Shown here: piece after piece, positions 34,610 through 42,724 of the stretch
Layout: the number at the start of each line of letters is the position of its first letter
Position numbering within the stretch: the first letter of the stretch is position 1
DNA from: DASSUW01 sp035717845
Lineage (GTDB): Bacteria > Actinomycetota > Thermoleophilia > Solirubrobacterales > Solirubrobacteraceae
NCBI GenBank assembly: GCA_035717845.1
Contig: DASTIC010000133.1
Coordinates: forward strand, 1-64,000
Length of the DNA stretch: 64,000 nt
Direction: 5' to 3'
Position numbers and translations under genes: made by a program
The notes under the pieces: generated by a model
What the model was told of the DNA's origin: nothing
What the model saw: only the letters and a program-made list of their open reading frames with translations
Databases searched by the model: none

Positions 34610-35047
34610 CTAGGGGGCCGCGCTCTCGTTCGGGACGAGGCGGCTTTCGGCGTACGGCCCGAGGAGCAGTCGCCCGTCGGATCCCCTCGCCGCGACGTCG
34701 ATCTGGCGCTTTGTGCCGGCGTCCTCGAAGGTGAGCGTCGTGATCACCGGCTCGTCGCCGATCCGTCGCAGGTGCTTGCGCTCCTCGGCGCTGGCGGGCC
34801 GTGCCGACGCGGCGCTCACGGGGAGGAGTCCCTCCTTCCAAGCGGCGGGTGATCCGCGGTAGGCGAAGACGTCGTTGACCCACAGGCCATGCCCGGGTGT
34901 CCAGCGCCGCTTGCCCTCCTCGCGGACCCGCACGGCCACGTTGCCGCGCCGCATGCGGAGCGCACGATTACGCATCACGAGGGTGAGGATGGCTATCGCG
35001 CAGAGCCACAACGGCACGCGGACCGCAGCGAGGATCGCCCAGACCAT
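34610..35047 (-). CDS. DUF2550-like membrane-anchored protein
   Basis: 145 residues with one N-terminal helix (WAILAAVRVPLWLCAIAILT) and a cytoplasmic beta-rich domain with RGNVAVRVREEGKRRWTPGH, WVNDVFAYRGSPAAWKEGLL and VITTLTFEDAGTKRQIDVAA. The layout resembles mycobacterial DUF2550 proteins (one helix plus a small PH-like domain). The family assignment is from memory of that layout and is moderate. Function unknown. Confidence 0.65.
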   Translation of the reverse strand: MVWAILAAVRVPLWLCAIAILTLVMRNRALRMRRGNVAVRVREEGKRRWTPGHGLWVNDVFAYRGSPAAWKEGLLPVSAASARPASAEERKHLRRIGDEPVITTLTFEDAGTKRQIDVAARGSDGRLLLGPYAESRLVPNESAAP

Positions 35048-35146
35048 GTCGTTAGAAGGGCAACCGGATCGAAGCGGTCCACCTGCGGCAGGCGGCGCGG
35101 CTCAATCGGGACGCCTCTTCACGTTCTGCCCGGACTTTTCGACGCG

Positions 35147-35542
35147 TCAGGCTCTCTCGGGTGCCGCCGCGAGCTGGTAGAGCACGATGATGGCGAGCGC
35201 GAAGATGCACAGCGACCAGAACGGATAGGCCGGGATCGACAGCAGCGCCGAAATCGCGCTCAGACTGGCCGCGATGATCCCGATCCAGCGACCGAAGCCC
35301 CCGCCGGACATGAGCGAGAACGCCGCGAACAGCTGCAGCACCCCGATCAGCAGCGTGATCCAGCCCCAGGTGTTAAGGCCGCTCAGGATGTACGTCGCAT
35401 TCGCGGTGAAGAACTTCGAGTCGCCGATCGCGGCGATCCCGTAGATGACGTTCAACACACCGGCGATTCCCAGCAGTATCGCCGCGAAGACCCACCAGCC
35501 CGTCACCCTCGACGTGCGGTCAACCGCGCCACTTCGTGACAT
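35147..35542 (-). CDS. DUF7144-like four-helix membrane protein
   Basis: 131 residues with four helices: WWVFAAILLGIAGVLNVIYG, WGWITLLIGVLQLFAAFSLM, WIGIIAASLSAISALLSIPA and SLCIFALAIIVLYQLAA. The pattern GxxNVIYGIAAIGD and AYPFWSL is typical of the small actinobacterial DUF7144 group, function unknown. GGAG lies upstream of ATG 35542. A GATGTG box at 35607-35626 lies on the same strand, but its -10 match is poor. Confidence 0.8.
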   Translation of the reverse strand: MSRSGAVDRTSRVTGWWVFAAILLGIAGVLNVIYGIAAIGDSKFFTANATYILSGLNTWGWITLLIGVLQLFAAFSLMSGGGFGRWIGIIAASLSAISALLSIPAYPFWSLCIFALAIIVLYQLAAAPERA

Positions 35543-35582
35543 GAAGATCTCCTCTTGCCTCAGCTCGAACTCGGTCCACCGG

Positions 35583-35626
35583 ATCAAACCAAGGCCTCGG
35601 CGCCGTGGAATCACCTGAAACGGATG
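35583..35626 (-). promoter_or_regulatory. GATGTG-box, weaker copy, upstream of four-helix protein
   Basis: Reverse strand: CATCCGTTTCAGGTGATTCC (35626 to 35607) keeps the left arm and centre. The hexamer 18 bp on is TTTGAT, which lacks the A at position 2. The box is probably the same element with a weaker core promoter. Confidence 0.4.
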
Positions 35627-35727
35627 AAAGGCGTGTCCACGCCCGCTGCGCTGGCGTGCGTGCATGCTTGTGCACGTCGCGCGCTGCGATGAGGCTACGT
35701 CCCTGACGATCGAGGAGACAGACGATC

Positions 35728-36276
35728 ATGCGTGGACGTAGGCAGGAGCGGCGAGAGGAGCGTCGGTCGTTCGGACCCGGCGGTGATGCGGCCCGCTATC
35801 AGATGCGCGAGAAGCTGCTTTCGATCGGAGGTGACTCCTGGATCGACAACGCGGACGGCGAGCACGTGTTCAAGGTCAACGGCAAGGCGCTGCGCGTCCG
35901 CAAGACGCTCGTCCTCGAGGACCTCGATGGCAACGAGCTGTGCAAGATCCAGGAGCGCAAGCTGCGCGTGAAGGACAGCATGGAGATCGAGGGCCCGGAC
36001 GGCGACCGGCTCGCGATGGTCAAGCAGGCGATGATCACCCCGCTGCGCGCACGGTTCGACGTGAAGGTCGAGGACGGACCCGATCTGCAGGTGCAGGGCA
36101 ACATCGTCGATCACGAGTACGAGATCGAAGCTGATGGCACCAAGATCGCGGAGATCTCCAAGCGCTGGTTCCGGATCCGTGACACCTACGGCGTGGAGAT
36201 CGCGCCGGGCCAGGACGAGATCGTCGTCCTGGCGGTCGCGGTCGCCATCGACGCGATGGCCGATCGGGCGGACTGA
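35728..36276 (+). CDS. LURP-one-related / tubby C-terminal-like protein
   Basis: 182 residues. A basic N-terminus (RRQERREERRSFG) is followed by the LOR beta-barrel: YQMREKLLSIGGDSWIDNAD, HVFKVNGKALRVRKTLVLED, GNELCKIQERKLRVKDSMEI and EISKRWFRIRDTYGVEI, then a C-terminal helix VVLAVAVAIDAMADRAD. The fold is related to phospholipid scramblases and tubby proteins and may bind phosphoinositides or other lipids; the bacterial role is unknown. GAGGAGA lies upstream of ATG 35728. Confidence 0.88.
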   Translation: MRGRRQERREERRSFGPGGDAARYQMREKLLSIGGDSWIDNADGEHVFKVNGKALRVRKTLVLEDLDGNELCKIQERKLRVKDSMEIEGPDGDRLAMVKQAMITPLRARFDVKVEDGPDLQVQGNIVDHEYEIEADGTKIAEISKRWFRIRDTYGVEIAPGQDEIVVLAVAVAIDAMADRAD

Positions 36277-36312
36277 GCCGTCTGTCGCTGCCCGCCCCGT
36301 ACGTCGCTCGAC

Positions 36313-36996
36313 GTGCTCTGGCACGACATCGAGTGCAGCGGGTACGACGAGGACCTGCCGCTCTGGCGCGCGCTGGCCGCCGAGGCGGACGGGCCCGTGC
36401 TCGACGTGGGTGCCGGTACCGGGCGCGTCAGCCTCGACCTCGCCGCCCGGGGCGTCGCGGTCGTGGCCCTTGATGCCGAGGCCTCGCTGCTCGAGGCGCT
36501 GGAGCGCCGCGCCGCCGGGCTCCCGGTCGAGACCGTCCTCGCCGACGCCCGCGACTTCGAGCTCGGCCGTCGATTCCCGTTGGTGCTCGTACCGATGCAG
36601 ACGCTGCAGCTGCTCGGCGGCCCTTCCGGCCGCGCCGCCTTCCTGCGCCGCGCGCTGGACCACCTCGAGCCCGGCGGTTTGGTGGCCGCGGCGCTGGCCG
36701 ACGCGATGGATTGCTTCGACGAGGAGCACGACATGCTGCCGCCGCCCGACGCTTGCGAGGCAGCCGGCGTGCGCTACGCCAGCCACTTGACCTCGGTGGT
36801 GGAGGAGGACGGTCGCGCGGCGATCCATCGCCGGCGCGAGGTCATCGGACCGGGAGAGCGGGTCGACGGTGGTCGTCCTGCGCGCGCCGATGGCTGCCCG
36901 GTAGCGCGCATATCGCTGGGCCGCACGGTGGTGGGACACATGCGCGCACGGTATTCGGCGCGCGAGTGCGGTGAGAGCCTGGGCTATGGCCACTAA
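36313..36996 (+). pseudogene. Class I SAM methyltransferase with deletion near the C-terminus
   Basis: From GTG 36313 the frame encodes a Rossmann methyltransferase: ECSGYDEDLPLWRALA, SAM motif I PVLDVGAGTGRVSLDLA, motif II VVALDAEASLLEAL and LVLVPMQTLQLLGG. After RREVIGPGER the frame no longer looks like the family. A different frame reads GSTVVVLRAPMAAR and stops at 36904, which is how homologues normally end. So about 40 residues and some bases are missing at about 36860, and the open frame runs on to 36996 as nonsense, overlapping the CYTH gene start. The SAM site is intact but the C-terminal strands are damaged. Confidence 0.75.
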
Positions 36997-37762
36997 GACG
37001 CCCGTTCGTCCCGCCATGAGCGATACGCAGCTCGCGGAGGTGATGAGCCTTCTACGAGGCTCCGACACGGTCGAGCTCAAGCTCACCGTGCCCGACTCCG
37101 AGCAGCGTGCGGCGATCCGCGGACTCGGGCTTGACGCGCTGGATGCCCAGATCCGCCAGGTGGTGTTCTTCGACACGCCCGACCTTGCGCTCGACCGGGC
37201 GGGCGTTGTCGTGCGCGCGCGCAGGATTCAGGGGCGTGCGGGCGATTCGGTGATCAAGCTGCGGCCGCTCGACCCCGATCAGGTCAGCGCCGACGTGCGG
37301 CGTCTCACCGGGTTCGGCGTCGAGGTCGACGCGATACCGGGTAGATTCGTGTGCTCGGGGCGGTTGAAATGCGAGGCCGACTCTGACGCCATCCGCCAGG
37401 TGGTGCTCGGTGAGCGCCGCTTGCGCAAGCTCTACACCAAGGAGCAGCGTGCCCTGTACGGGGCTCACGCTCCGGACGGGATCGATCTGGACGATCTCGC
37501 GGTGCTCGGGCCGATCTTCGTGCTCAAGTTGAAGTGGCAGCCGCGCGACTTCGCGCGCAAGATGGTCGCGGAGCTGTGGCTCTACCCGGACGGCAGCCGC
37601 ATCTTCGAGCTCTCGACGAAGTGCCTGCCGCCGGAGGCGTTCCAGGTCGCTGCCGAGACGCGGGTATTCCTCAGCGAGCACGGCATCGACCTCTCCGGCG
37701 AGCAGCAGACGAAGACACGCACCGCGCTTGAGTTCTTCGCGGGCGACCTCGCAGCAGACTGA
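36986..37762 (+). CDS. CYTH-like domain protein (adenylate cyclase/triphosphatase superfamily)
   Basis: 258 residues from ATG 36986; ATG 37016 is an alternative. The N-terminal VELKLTVPDSEQ is the ExKxT/ExExK-like signature of the CYTH/triphosphate tunnel fold, followed by QVVFFDTPDLALDRAGVVVR, DSVIKLRPL and ELSTKCLPPEAF with basic residues on alternating strand positions. The first motif is E-L-K rather than E-x-E-x-K, so one metal ligand may differ. Related actinobacterial proteins are annotated as adenylate cyclase, without direct evidence. The start overlaps the damaged methyltransferase frame. Confidence 0.75.
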   Translation: MATKTPVRPAMSDTQLAEVMSLLRGSDTVELKLTVPDSEQRAAIRGLGLDALDAQIRQVVFFDTPDLALDRAGVVVRARRIQGRAGDSVIKLRPLDPDQVSADVRRLTGFGVEVDAIPGRFVCSGRLKCEADSDAIRQVVLGERRLRKLYTKEQRALYGAHAPDGIDLDDLAVLGPIFVLKLKWQPRDFARKMVAELWLYPDGSRIFELSTKCLPPEAFQVAAETRVFLSEHGIDLSGEQQTKTRTALEFFAGDLAAD

Positions 37763-37777
37763 GCGCGCGCCCGGTCC

Positions 37778-38328
37778 ATGACATCTGCCGACGCAGCTCC
37801 GGACTTCTGGCCGCGTGGCCGCCGCGCCCGGCGGCCGCCGGCCGGTCAGCGGCCCTTGGAGACGCCGCGTGCCGCCGGGGTCGCCGGACTCGCGTTCGCC
37901 GCGCTCTTCGTCGCCTCGGTTCTCCTCTTGCGCAACCAGCCCGCAGGCGGAAGCACGGGCGAAGAGATCCGCGACTTCTACGTAGGGGAGAACGCCGGCA
38001 GGATCGCCCTCGTCGGCGTCTACCTCGTCCCGTTCGCCGGAATCGCCTTCCTGTGGTTCATCGCCGTATCCGCAACCTGATCAGCGCGTTCGGGTTCCTC
38101 TTCGTCTACGCGCTGCGGATGGCCGCTGTGTTCATGATCGTCGTCTCGACGATCGGAATGCGCCTCGGAATCCTTCCTCGCTGGCTCGTCCTGGCCGGTT
38201 ATGGCGCAGCGCTGGTGCTGATCCTGAACGTGTCCTACGTCGCGCTGATCATCCTCGTCTTCCCGGCCTGGGTGGCCGCGGTGAGCGTCGTCATCCTCAA
38301 GGCCGCCGCTCAGCCGGCCATCCCGTAG
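37778..38328 (+). pseudogene. Multi-helix membrane protein with internal deletion and frameshift
   Basis: The first frame (37778-38080) ends in NAGRIALVGVYLVPFAGIAF and LWFIAV. The second frame takes over near 38075 with YALRMAAVFMIVVSTIGMRL, GILPRWLVLAGYGAALVLIL and FPAWVAAVSVVILKA to 38328. In the intact family, as I recall it, about 100 residues with several helices separate these two parts; here they are abutted and out of frame. The start ATG 37778 follows the CYTH stop by 15 bp. Function unknown; as it stands the gene encodes a short N-terminal fragment only. Confidence 0.75.
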
Positions 38329-38332
38329 ACGT

Positions 38333-38376
38333 CACCCTGTTCGAGGGATGCGCGCCGGCGGACTTGCGTGTTGGCT
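38333..38376 (+). promoter_or_regulatory. GATGTG-box, weaker copy, upstream of PLD-N-like gene
   Basis: CACCCTGTTCGAGGGATGCG (38333-38352) fits the box. The hexamer 18 bp on is TTGGCT, without A at position 2; a nearby TTAGCC could serve instead. It lies about 85 bp before ATG 38437. Confidence 0.4.
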
Positions 38377-38436
38377 TAGCCAAGAATCCGCCGCTCGCCT
38401 CGGCGAGACCGGCTCGGCCTCGAGGAAAGGACTGTC

Positions 38437-38697
38437 ATGACCGTGTTCTGGATCATCGGCGTGAGCGCGCTCGCCGTCATCTGGGGGATCACGATCGTTG
38501 ATCTCTTCCGCCGCCACTACTCCGGCGCGGCGACGGTCGGGTGGCTCGCACTGATCGTGCTCCTGCCGTTCATCGGGGCGCTCGCCTATTGGGTGCTGCG
38601 GAAGCCGTCCCGCGACGAGGTCGAGCAGCAGTATCTCGGGGAAGCTGAGCTGCGGCGAAGCACCGCAGCGCGGCCTTTCGACAGCACGGGCCTGTAG
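38437..38697 (+). CDS. PLD nuclease N-terminal-like small membrane protein
   Basis: 86 residues. Two helices (FWIIGVSALAVIWGITIVDL and AATVGWLALIVLLPFIGALA) separated by FRRHYSG and followed by YWVLRKPSRDEVEQQYL. This is the PLDc_N (cardiolipin synthase N-terminal) two-helix module as a stand-alone protein with a short soluble tail. GAGGAAAGGA precedes ATG 38437. It is 2 bp before the DUF6458-like gene, so the two are one operon. Confidence 0.8.
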   Translation: MTVFWIIGVSALAVIWGITIVDLFRRHYSGAATVGWLALIVLLPFIGALAYWVLRKPSRDEVEQQYLGEAELRRSTAARPFDSTGL

Positions 38698-38699
38698 CG

Positions 38700-38900
38700 A
38701 TGACGATCGGCGGCTCGCTCTTCTGCATCACTGCGGGTGCGATCCTGTACTTCGCGGTCACCGCGGAGCCCGCCGGCATCGACCTGCAGGTCGTGGGCGT
38801 GATCCTCATGGTGATCGGCGCCCTCGGCCTGGTGCTCGGACTCGTGCTGCTCGGCTCGCGCCGTCGCGCGGCGGCGTCGATCGAGGACCGCTACCGCTGA
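38700..38900 (+). CDS. DUF6458-like two-helix membrane protein
   Basis: 66 residues. TIGGSLFCITAGAILYFAVT, a short loop with IDLQVVG and a second helix VILMVIGALGLVLGLVLLGS, then a basic tail (RRRAAAS). The pattern, with a helix ending FAVxxE/S and the second starting after a DxxxVG turn, is that of the DUF6458 group in actinobacteria. Function unknown. ATG 38700 follows the preceding stop by 2 bp. Confidence 0.82.
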   Translation: MTIGGSLFCITAGAILYFAVTAEPAGIDLQVVGVILMVIGALGLVLGLVLLGSRRRAAASIEDRYR

Positions 38901-38923
38901 CCCATCGGGCACGTACGGTGACG

Positions 38924-39375
38924 ATGTCCGGCCCGGACGAGCCGCGCGAGCCTGAGGGCTACGACGACGCGCCGCCGTTCCGCCCCGCCCGCCGCCCACC
39001 GCTCCTGCATCGCAAGGTCCCGTCGCGAGGGAGGTGCCCCACTACCGGCTGGCCACCGTCCGCCTGGACCTCGTCGCCGCCCTCACCGTCGCGGCGCTCG
39101 CGGTACCGGCCGCAATGGCCTATGCCGAGCTGGCCGGCCTGACGCCCGTTGCCGGCGTCGACAGCGCCGGACTCGACGCGATCGCCGGTGTCGCCACGAG
39201 CCTCTCGCGAGAGGGGATCGTCCGGCATGTGGCGCGGATGAAGACCCCGGTCTACGAGCGGCTCGAGGGCGCGGAGGTGGCGGACGTGATCGGTCCCGAG
39301 CGCTTCCACCCCACCGTGCGGGCCGCCGTGCGGGCAGCCGCGAGCCGGACCGTCGTTCCCGCCGCGAGCGTGTGA
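38924..39375 (+). pseudogene. SulP-type anion transporter, most of the membrane domain deleted
   Basis: The N-terminus (MSGPDEPREPEGYDDAPPF) runs to about 39025, where the frame shifts. The next frame gives DLVAALTVAALAVPAAMAYA and ELAGLTPVAG, the first helix pair of SulP/SLC26 transporters. Directly after it, near 39155, comes VDSAGLDAIAGVATSLSREG and IGPERFHPTVRAAVRAA, the C-terminal STAS domain. Roughly 400 residues with the remaining ten or more helices are absent. The STAS half stays in frame with the first helices, so a short hybrid protein could be made. The stop overlaps the YihY start (GTGATG at 39372-39377). Confidence 0.85.
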
Positions 39376-40300
39376 TGGCTCGGAGCGCCTCCAGGACGGC
39401 CCGCATCCTGGCCGCGGTCGACACCTGGCAGCGAAGCCACGCGGCCACCGCCGTCCCGGTGGCGGTGCTGAAGAAGTTCGGTGACGATCGCGCCTCGAGC
39501 CTGGCGGCGCTCATGGCCTATTACGCGTTCTTCTCGCTGTTCCCGCTCCTGCTCGTCTTCGTCTCGGTGCTCGGGTTCGTGCTGGAGGGCGATCCGTCGC
39601 TGCAGGCGGACATCATCGATTCCACGCTAGCCCGCATCCCCGTCATCGGGGCCCAGTTGGACGATGAAGTGGCGCCGCCGACGGGCAGCGCGCTCGGGCT
39701 CGCGGTGGGCCTCGCGGGAGCGCTGTGGGCCGGTCTGGGGGTCACGCTGGCGCTCGGCCGAGCGTTCCAGGAACTCTGGGACGTGCCGCGGACTCGACCA
39801 GCGCGGGCCGATCCGCTCGCGGGCATACGGCGTCGCGGCACTCGTGGTGCTCGCCGCCGTTCTCGTCGGATCGGCAGTGCTCAGCGGCCTGGCGATCGGG
39901 GGAGGCATCGGGCCGGCGGCCGAGCGCCTGGGCGCGCTGTCGCTCGCGCTCGTCGTCAACGCCGCCGTGTTCCTGGCCGTCTTCGGCCTGCTGACCCAGC
40001 GGCCGGTGGTGGTTCGCGAGCTGCTGCCCGGGGTCGCACTGGCGTCCGTCGGCTCGATGATCCTGCAGTCCGTCGGGGGTTGGTACTTCGATCGCACGGT
40101 CACCGGCGCGGGCGATACCTACGGCACCTTCGCGCTGGTCATCGGCCTGCTGTCCTGGTTCTGGCTCGGATCGCACCTGCTCCTGCTGGCCGCGGAGGCC
40201 AACGTCGTCCTCCACCGCCGGCTCTGGCCGCGATCACTCGCCGGCGACCTCGAGCCCGCCGACCGCGAGGCGCTGCGGTGCAGCGCCGAGGCGGGTGGGC
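39375..40300 (+). pseudogene. YihY/BrkB-family membrane protein, frameshifted and fused to antiporter remnant
   Basis: The frame begins DTWQRSHAATAVPVAVLKKF, then ALMAYYAFFSLFPLLLVFVS and GRAFQELWDVPR, all typical of the family. Near 39785-39795 the frame shifts, and the rest continues in another frame: ALVVLAAVLVGSAVLSGLAI, SVGSMILQSVGGWYFDRTVT and SWFWLGSHLLLLAAEANVVL, ending REALRCSAEAG near 40295. No YihY stop follows; the sequence passes straight into an antiporter fragment. One indel separates the two pieces, which otherwise make a complete protein of about 300 residues. A whole paralogue lies at 3003. Confidence 0.85.
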
Positions 40301-40759
40301 GATGTCCTCAACGCCGTCACCTTCGTCCTCTTCGGGGCGATTCTGCTCGGGCCGGCGCTCGGCGAGCTCAGCTGGGAGCTTGCCCTCTACGCGCTCCTCA
40401 GCCTCACCGTCGTGCGGATGGTCCCGGTCGCCATCGCGATGTGGGGGACTCGCGCCCGGCCCCCGACCCTCGGTTCCTCGGCTGGTTCGGGCCCCGCGGT
40501 CTGGCATCGATCGTATTCGCACGAATCGTGGTCGAGGAATCGCAGCTTCCCCACGAGGACTTGATCGTGCTCGCTATCTACCTCACGGTCGGGCTCTCGG
40601 TCTTCGCGCACGGCCTCCGTGCGGCCCCCCCTCGCCGACCGCTACGCCCGCTGGTATGGGCGGCATCCGCACGACAAGGCCCCGCCGATGGAGAGCGCAC
40701 CAACCGCGGTGACGCGCGTGCGCGGAGGAGCGGAGCACCCGCCTGAGGTTCCGGCGTGA
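40298..40759 (+). pseudogene. Na+/H+ antiporter (CPA1-like), C-terminal fragment with two frameshifts
   Basis: The segment reads NAVTFVLFGAILLGPALGEL, then ALLSLTVVRMVPVAIAM in one frame, switches near 40475 to RFLGWFGPRGLASIVFARIV and VVEESQLPHEDLIVLAIYLT in another, and switches again at a run of seven C (40625-40631) to end near PPEVPA at 40759. The GWFGPRGLASIVFA motif is characteristic of CPA1 cation/proton antiporters. The first nine or so helices are missing; the fragment is joined to the end of the YihY remnant. The seven-C run at the last break is a classic site for indel error or slippage. Confidence 0.82.
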
Positions 40760-41244
40760 TGTGACCGGGCGCGCGGCAACGTCGAGACGAACGGCGTGCC
40801 GCCGCCCTCTCCGCCGCCGACGGTGACGGCACCCGTCGGCGCGCCACCACGTAGGTGCTGAAGATCTGGTCGACGCGGTTGCGGGATTGTGTCGAGCACG
40901 CCACCGATGATGTGCGGTCTCAGCGGACATGCCTCGAGACAGACATCTCCTTGTAGACGCGGTGGCCCGAACTCGGAGACCGCGCTACTCGACGATCTCG
41001 ACGTCGACCAGCTCCGGCAACCACGCCGGGCACTCCTCCGTCTGCCTCCAATCGACAGTGACCCGGACTGGTATGGGGAGCGACGGTGGGCTCTGGGACG
41101 CATCCGCTTCCGCCGCCGGCACCCGGTGGTCCGCCGTCGCTGGAAGGGAAGCGGAGTGTCGCTCTGCGCGAAGAGCAGCGAGGCCGCCCATGCGCCCAAC
41201 TCGTCTGTGGTGTCGCTCGGAGCGACAACCCAGCAGAGGCACGG
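40760..41244. other. No recognisable gene
   Basis: No frame here resembles a known protein and none has a good ribosome site. A reverse frame ending at 40985 has a protein-like tail (VDWRQTEECPAWLPELVDVE), which may be the C-terminus of a decayed gene. The block follows directly on the damaged transporter cluster and may be part of the same decay. Confidence 0.4.
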
Positions 41245-41700
41245 CTACGTCGCGTTTACCCGCCCGCGATCTCGCGCCGCCACGTAGCGCCTGATGCGGG
41301 CGCGGCGCACCCGCCCCTCGGCGGCACGCATCCTCTTGGCTGCCCGCCGCACACCGGGGGCGGCACGGCCGCCGAGCATCGCGAACACCACGAGCGTCAC
41401 GAAGCCCGGGACCTCTCGGGCGCTCGGCCCAGCGACGCCGAGCGCCGCGTCGCGCAGCGCGACCCCCGCGAGGCCCGCGCCGGCGCCAGACACGCGCATT
41501 CCGCTTACCCGCCGCGCGGCCTCAGACGCGCCTCCGGCGGCGCTCAGCAGCAGGACGACGGTGAGCAGGTTCGCCTGGTCGCGGGACACGCCGAACACGC
41601 GGTTCAGGGCCCGGTACCGCAGATGGTTGAGCACGGCGAGGGCGAGCCGGGAGTCGGTGACGAACAGCCGTGAGGTGCCGAACCCGGCGCTGGTCTCCAT
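41245..41700 (-). CDS. Protein of unknown function with hydrophobic segments, leaderless
   Basis: 151 residues from ATG 41700. The N-terminal part has RLFVTDSRLALAVLNHLRYR and a NLLTVVLLLSAAGGASEAAR segment; a second hydrophobic stretch is EVPGFVTLVVFAMLGG; the C-terminus is very basic (KRMRAAEGRVRRARIRRYVA). I do not recognise the family. The start is fixed by a GATGTG-box promoter whose TACCGT hexamer ends 6 bp before the ATG, so the message should be leaderless. It may be a membrane-associated, nucleic-acid- or lipid-binding protein, but that is a guess from composition. Confidence 0.65.
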   Translation of the reverse strand: METSAGFGTSRLFVTDSRLALAVLNHLRYRALNRVFGVSRDQANLLTVVLLLSAAGGASEAARRVSGMRVSGAGAGLAGVALRDAALGVAGPSAREVPGFVTLVVFAMLGGRAAPGVRRAAKRMRAAEGRVRRARIRRYVAARDRGRVNAT

Positions 41701-41706
41701 GCCGCG

Positions 41707-41750
41707 ACGGTAGGCGCGCCGGAGGCGAGCCGCATCGTCCGATCCGGGTG
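41707..41750 (-). promoter_or_regulatory. GATGTG-box promoter, leaderless gene at 41700
   Basis: Reverse strand: CACCCGGATCGGACGATGCG (41750 to 41731), 18 bp, TACCGT (41712-41707), 6 bp, ATG. This is one of the best full-length matches. Confidence 0.65.
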
Positions 41751-42023
41751 ATCCCAACAAAGTCGAGCAGGCGCCAAGCTGCGCGTCGTTCTTCCATGCC
41801 CAGGTCAGCGCAGTCACGCCAACGCTCTAGGCGGCGGACCGAACGCCGCCGAGGTCGTTACGGCAGCTCAAGCGGGCCTGGGATCGTTTGCTGCGTGACG
41901 ACGTCCGGCACAGAGACACCTCGGGGCCACGGCAGGCCTGAGGGGGCCTCGGTCGATCTGTACTGGTTGCCCCTCGGAGCTGGTGGCCGATTAGCGCTAG
42001 GCGATGGCGGAGGGTGGATCGCT

Positions 42024-42080
42024 GCAAATTGCGGTCTTTTCTCGCCAATTTGGGCACTGAGACGCGTTTCGGTGCCCGAT
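42024..42080. repeat. Intergenic hairpin element, copy 2
   Basis: Second copy of the 631-686 element. AAATTGCGGTCTTTTC and CCAATTTGGGCACTGA are shared almost exactly. The hairpin (GGGCACTGA with TCGGTGCCC, 42052-42078 region) uses different bases on one side but still pairs, including T-G and T-A changes, consistent with selection for structure. No gene overlaps it. Confidence 0.7.
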
Positions 42081-42084
42081 CAGA

Positions 42085-42325
42085 TCGCTCCGTCGCGGTA
42101 CGTGCCGTGGCGTGGCGAGCGGAGAAACGATCCCCGACCTTCGCCCCACGGGCTCCCATCGTGGATGGCGGCGCCCGAACCGGCGGCGTTGCAGGCGTCA
42201 ATCACGCTCAGAAGGAACCGCCCCTGCCGGGTTGTGGTCCCCGCCGTCCCGAGTTCGAACCCGCCGCTCACCCCTTATCGCTGTTTGTGGCTGCGCGCAG
42301 CCGCTCCTCGGACTGGCGGCGACAG
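42085..42325. other. Intergenic region, no gene
   Basis: No supported gene. A GAGTTCGAACCCG string near 42250-42262 looks like a tRNA T-loop but its flanks do not pair as a T-stem. Otherwise I see nothing beyond the hairpin element just to the left. Confidence 0.4.
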
Positions 42326-42724
42326 CTAGGCGAGCGCCTTGGCCTTGAGCGTGTCGAACTCTGCCTGGGTGATGGCGCCGCTGTCGAGCAGCTGCTTGGC
42401 CTTCTCGATCTCGCCGGCGGGGCCGCCATTCGTGGCGACGGTCTTGACGTAGTCGTCGAACTCCGCGCGGGAGGCGCGGGCTTGGCCGGCTCTGCGCTCG
42501 GCCATGCTTTGGCCGTTCGCGATCAGGTAGATCAGCACCCCCAGGAACGGCAGCACGATCACGAACACGCTCCACCCGGCCTTCGCCCAGCCGGAGATGT
42601 CGTGCCGGCTGAAGATGTCCGCGAAGATCCCGACCACCATCCAGATCCAGCACAGCCAGACGAAGAAGATGATCATCGTCCAGAGGACGTCGAGGAACGG
42701 GTAGTCGGCCGCGAAGAGCACCAT
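42326..42724 (-). CDS. PLD-N-like membrane domain with C-terminal SHOCT
   Basis: 132 residues from ATG 42724 (AAGGAGA upstream). Two helices (DVLWTMIIFFVWLCWIWMVV and AGWSVFVIVLPFLGVLIYLI) joined by DIFSRHDISGWAK form a PLDc_N-type module; a linker and a SHOCT motif (EIEKAKQLLDSGAITQAEF then DTLKAKALA) follow. A close paralogue is at 59640, and the first eight residues of a third are left at 47238. Function unknown; the two-part layout is common in actinobacteria. Confidence 0.88.
   Translation of the reverse strand: MVLFAADYPFLDVLWTMIIFFVWLCWIWMVVGIFADIFSRHDISGWAKAGWSVFVIVLPFLGVLIYLIANGQSMAERRAGQARASRAEFDDYVKTVATNGGPAGEIEKAKQLLDSGAITQAEFDTLKAKALA

Noticed and set aside
42240..42270. tRNA T-loop-like string
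   Set aside because: The flanking bases do not form a T-stem and no anticodon arm lies at the right distance.
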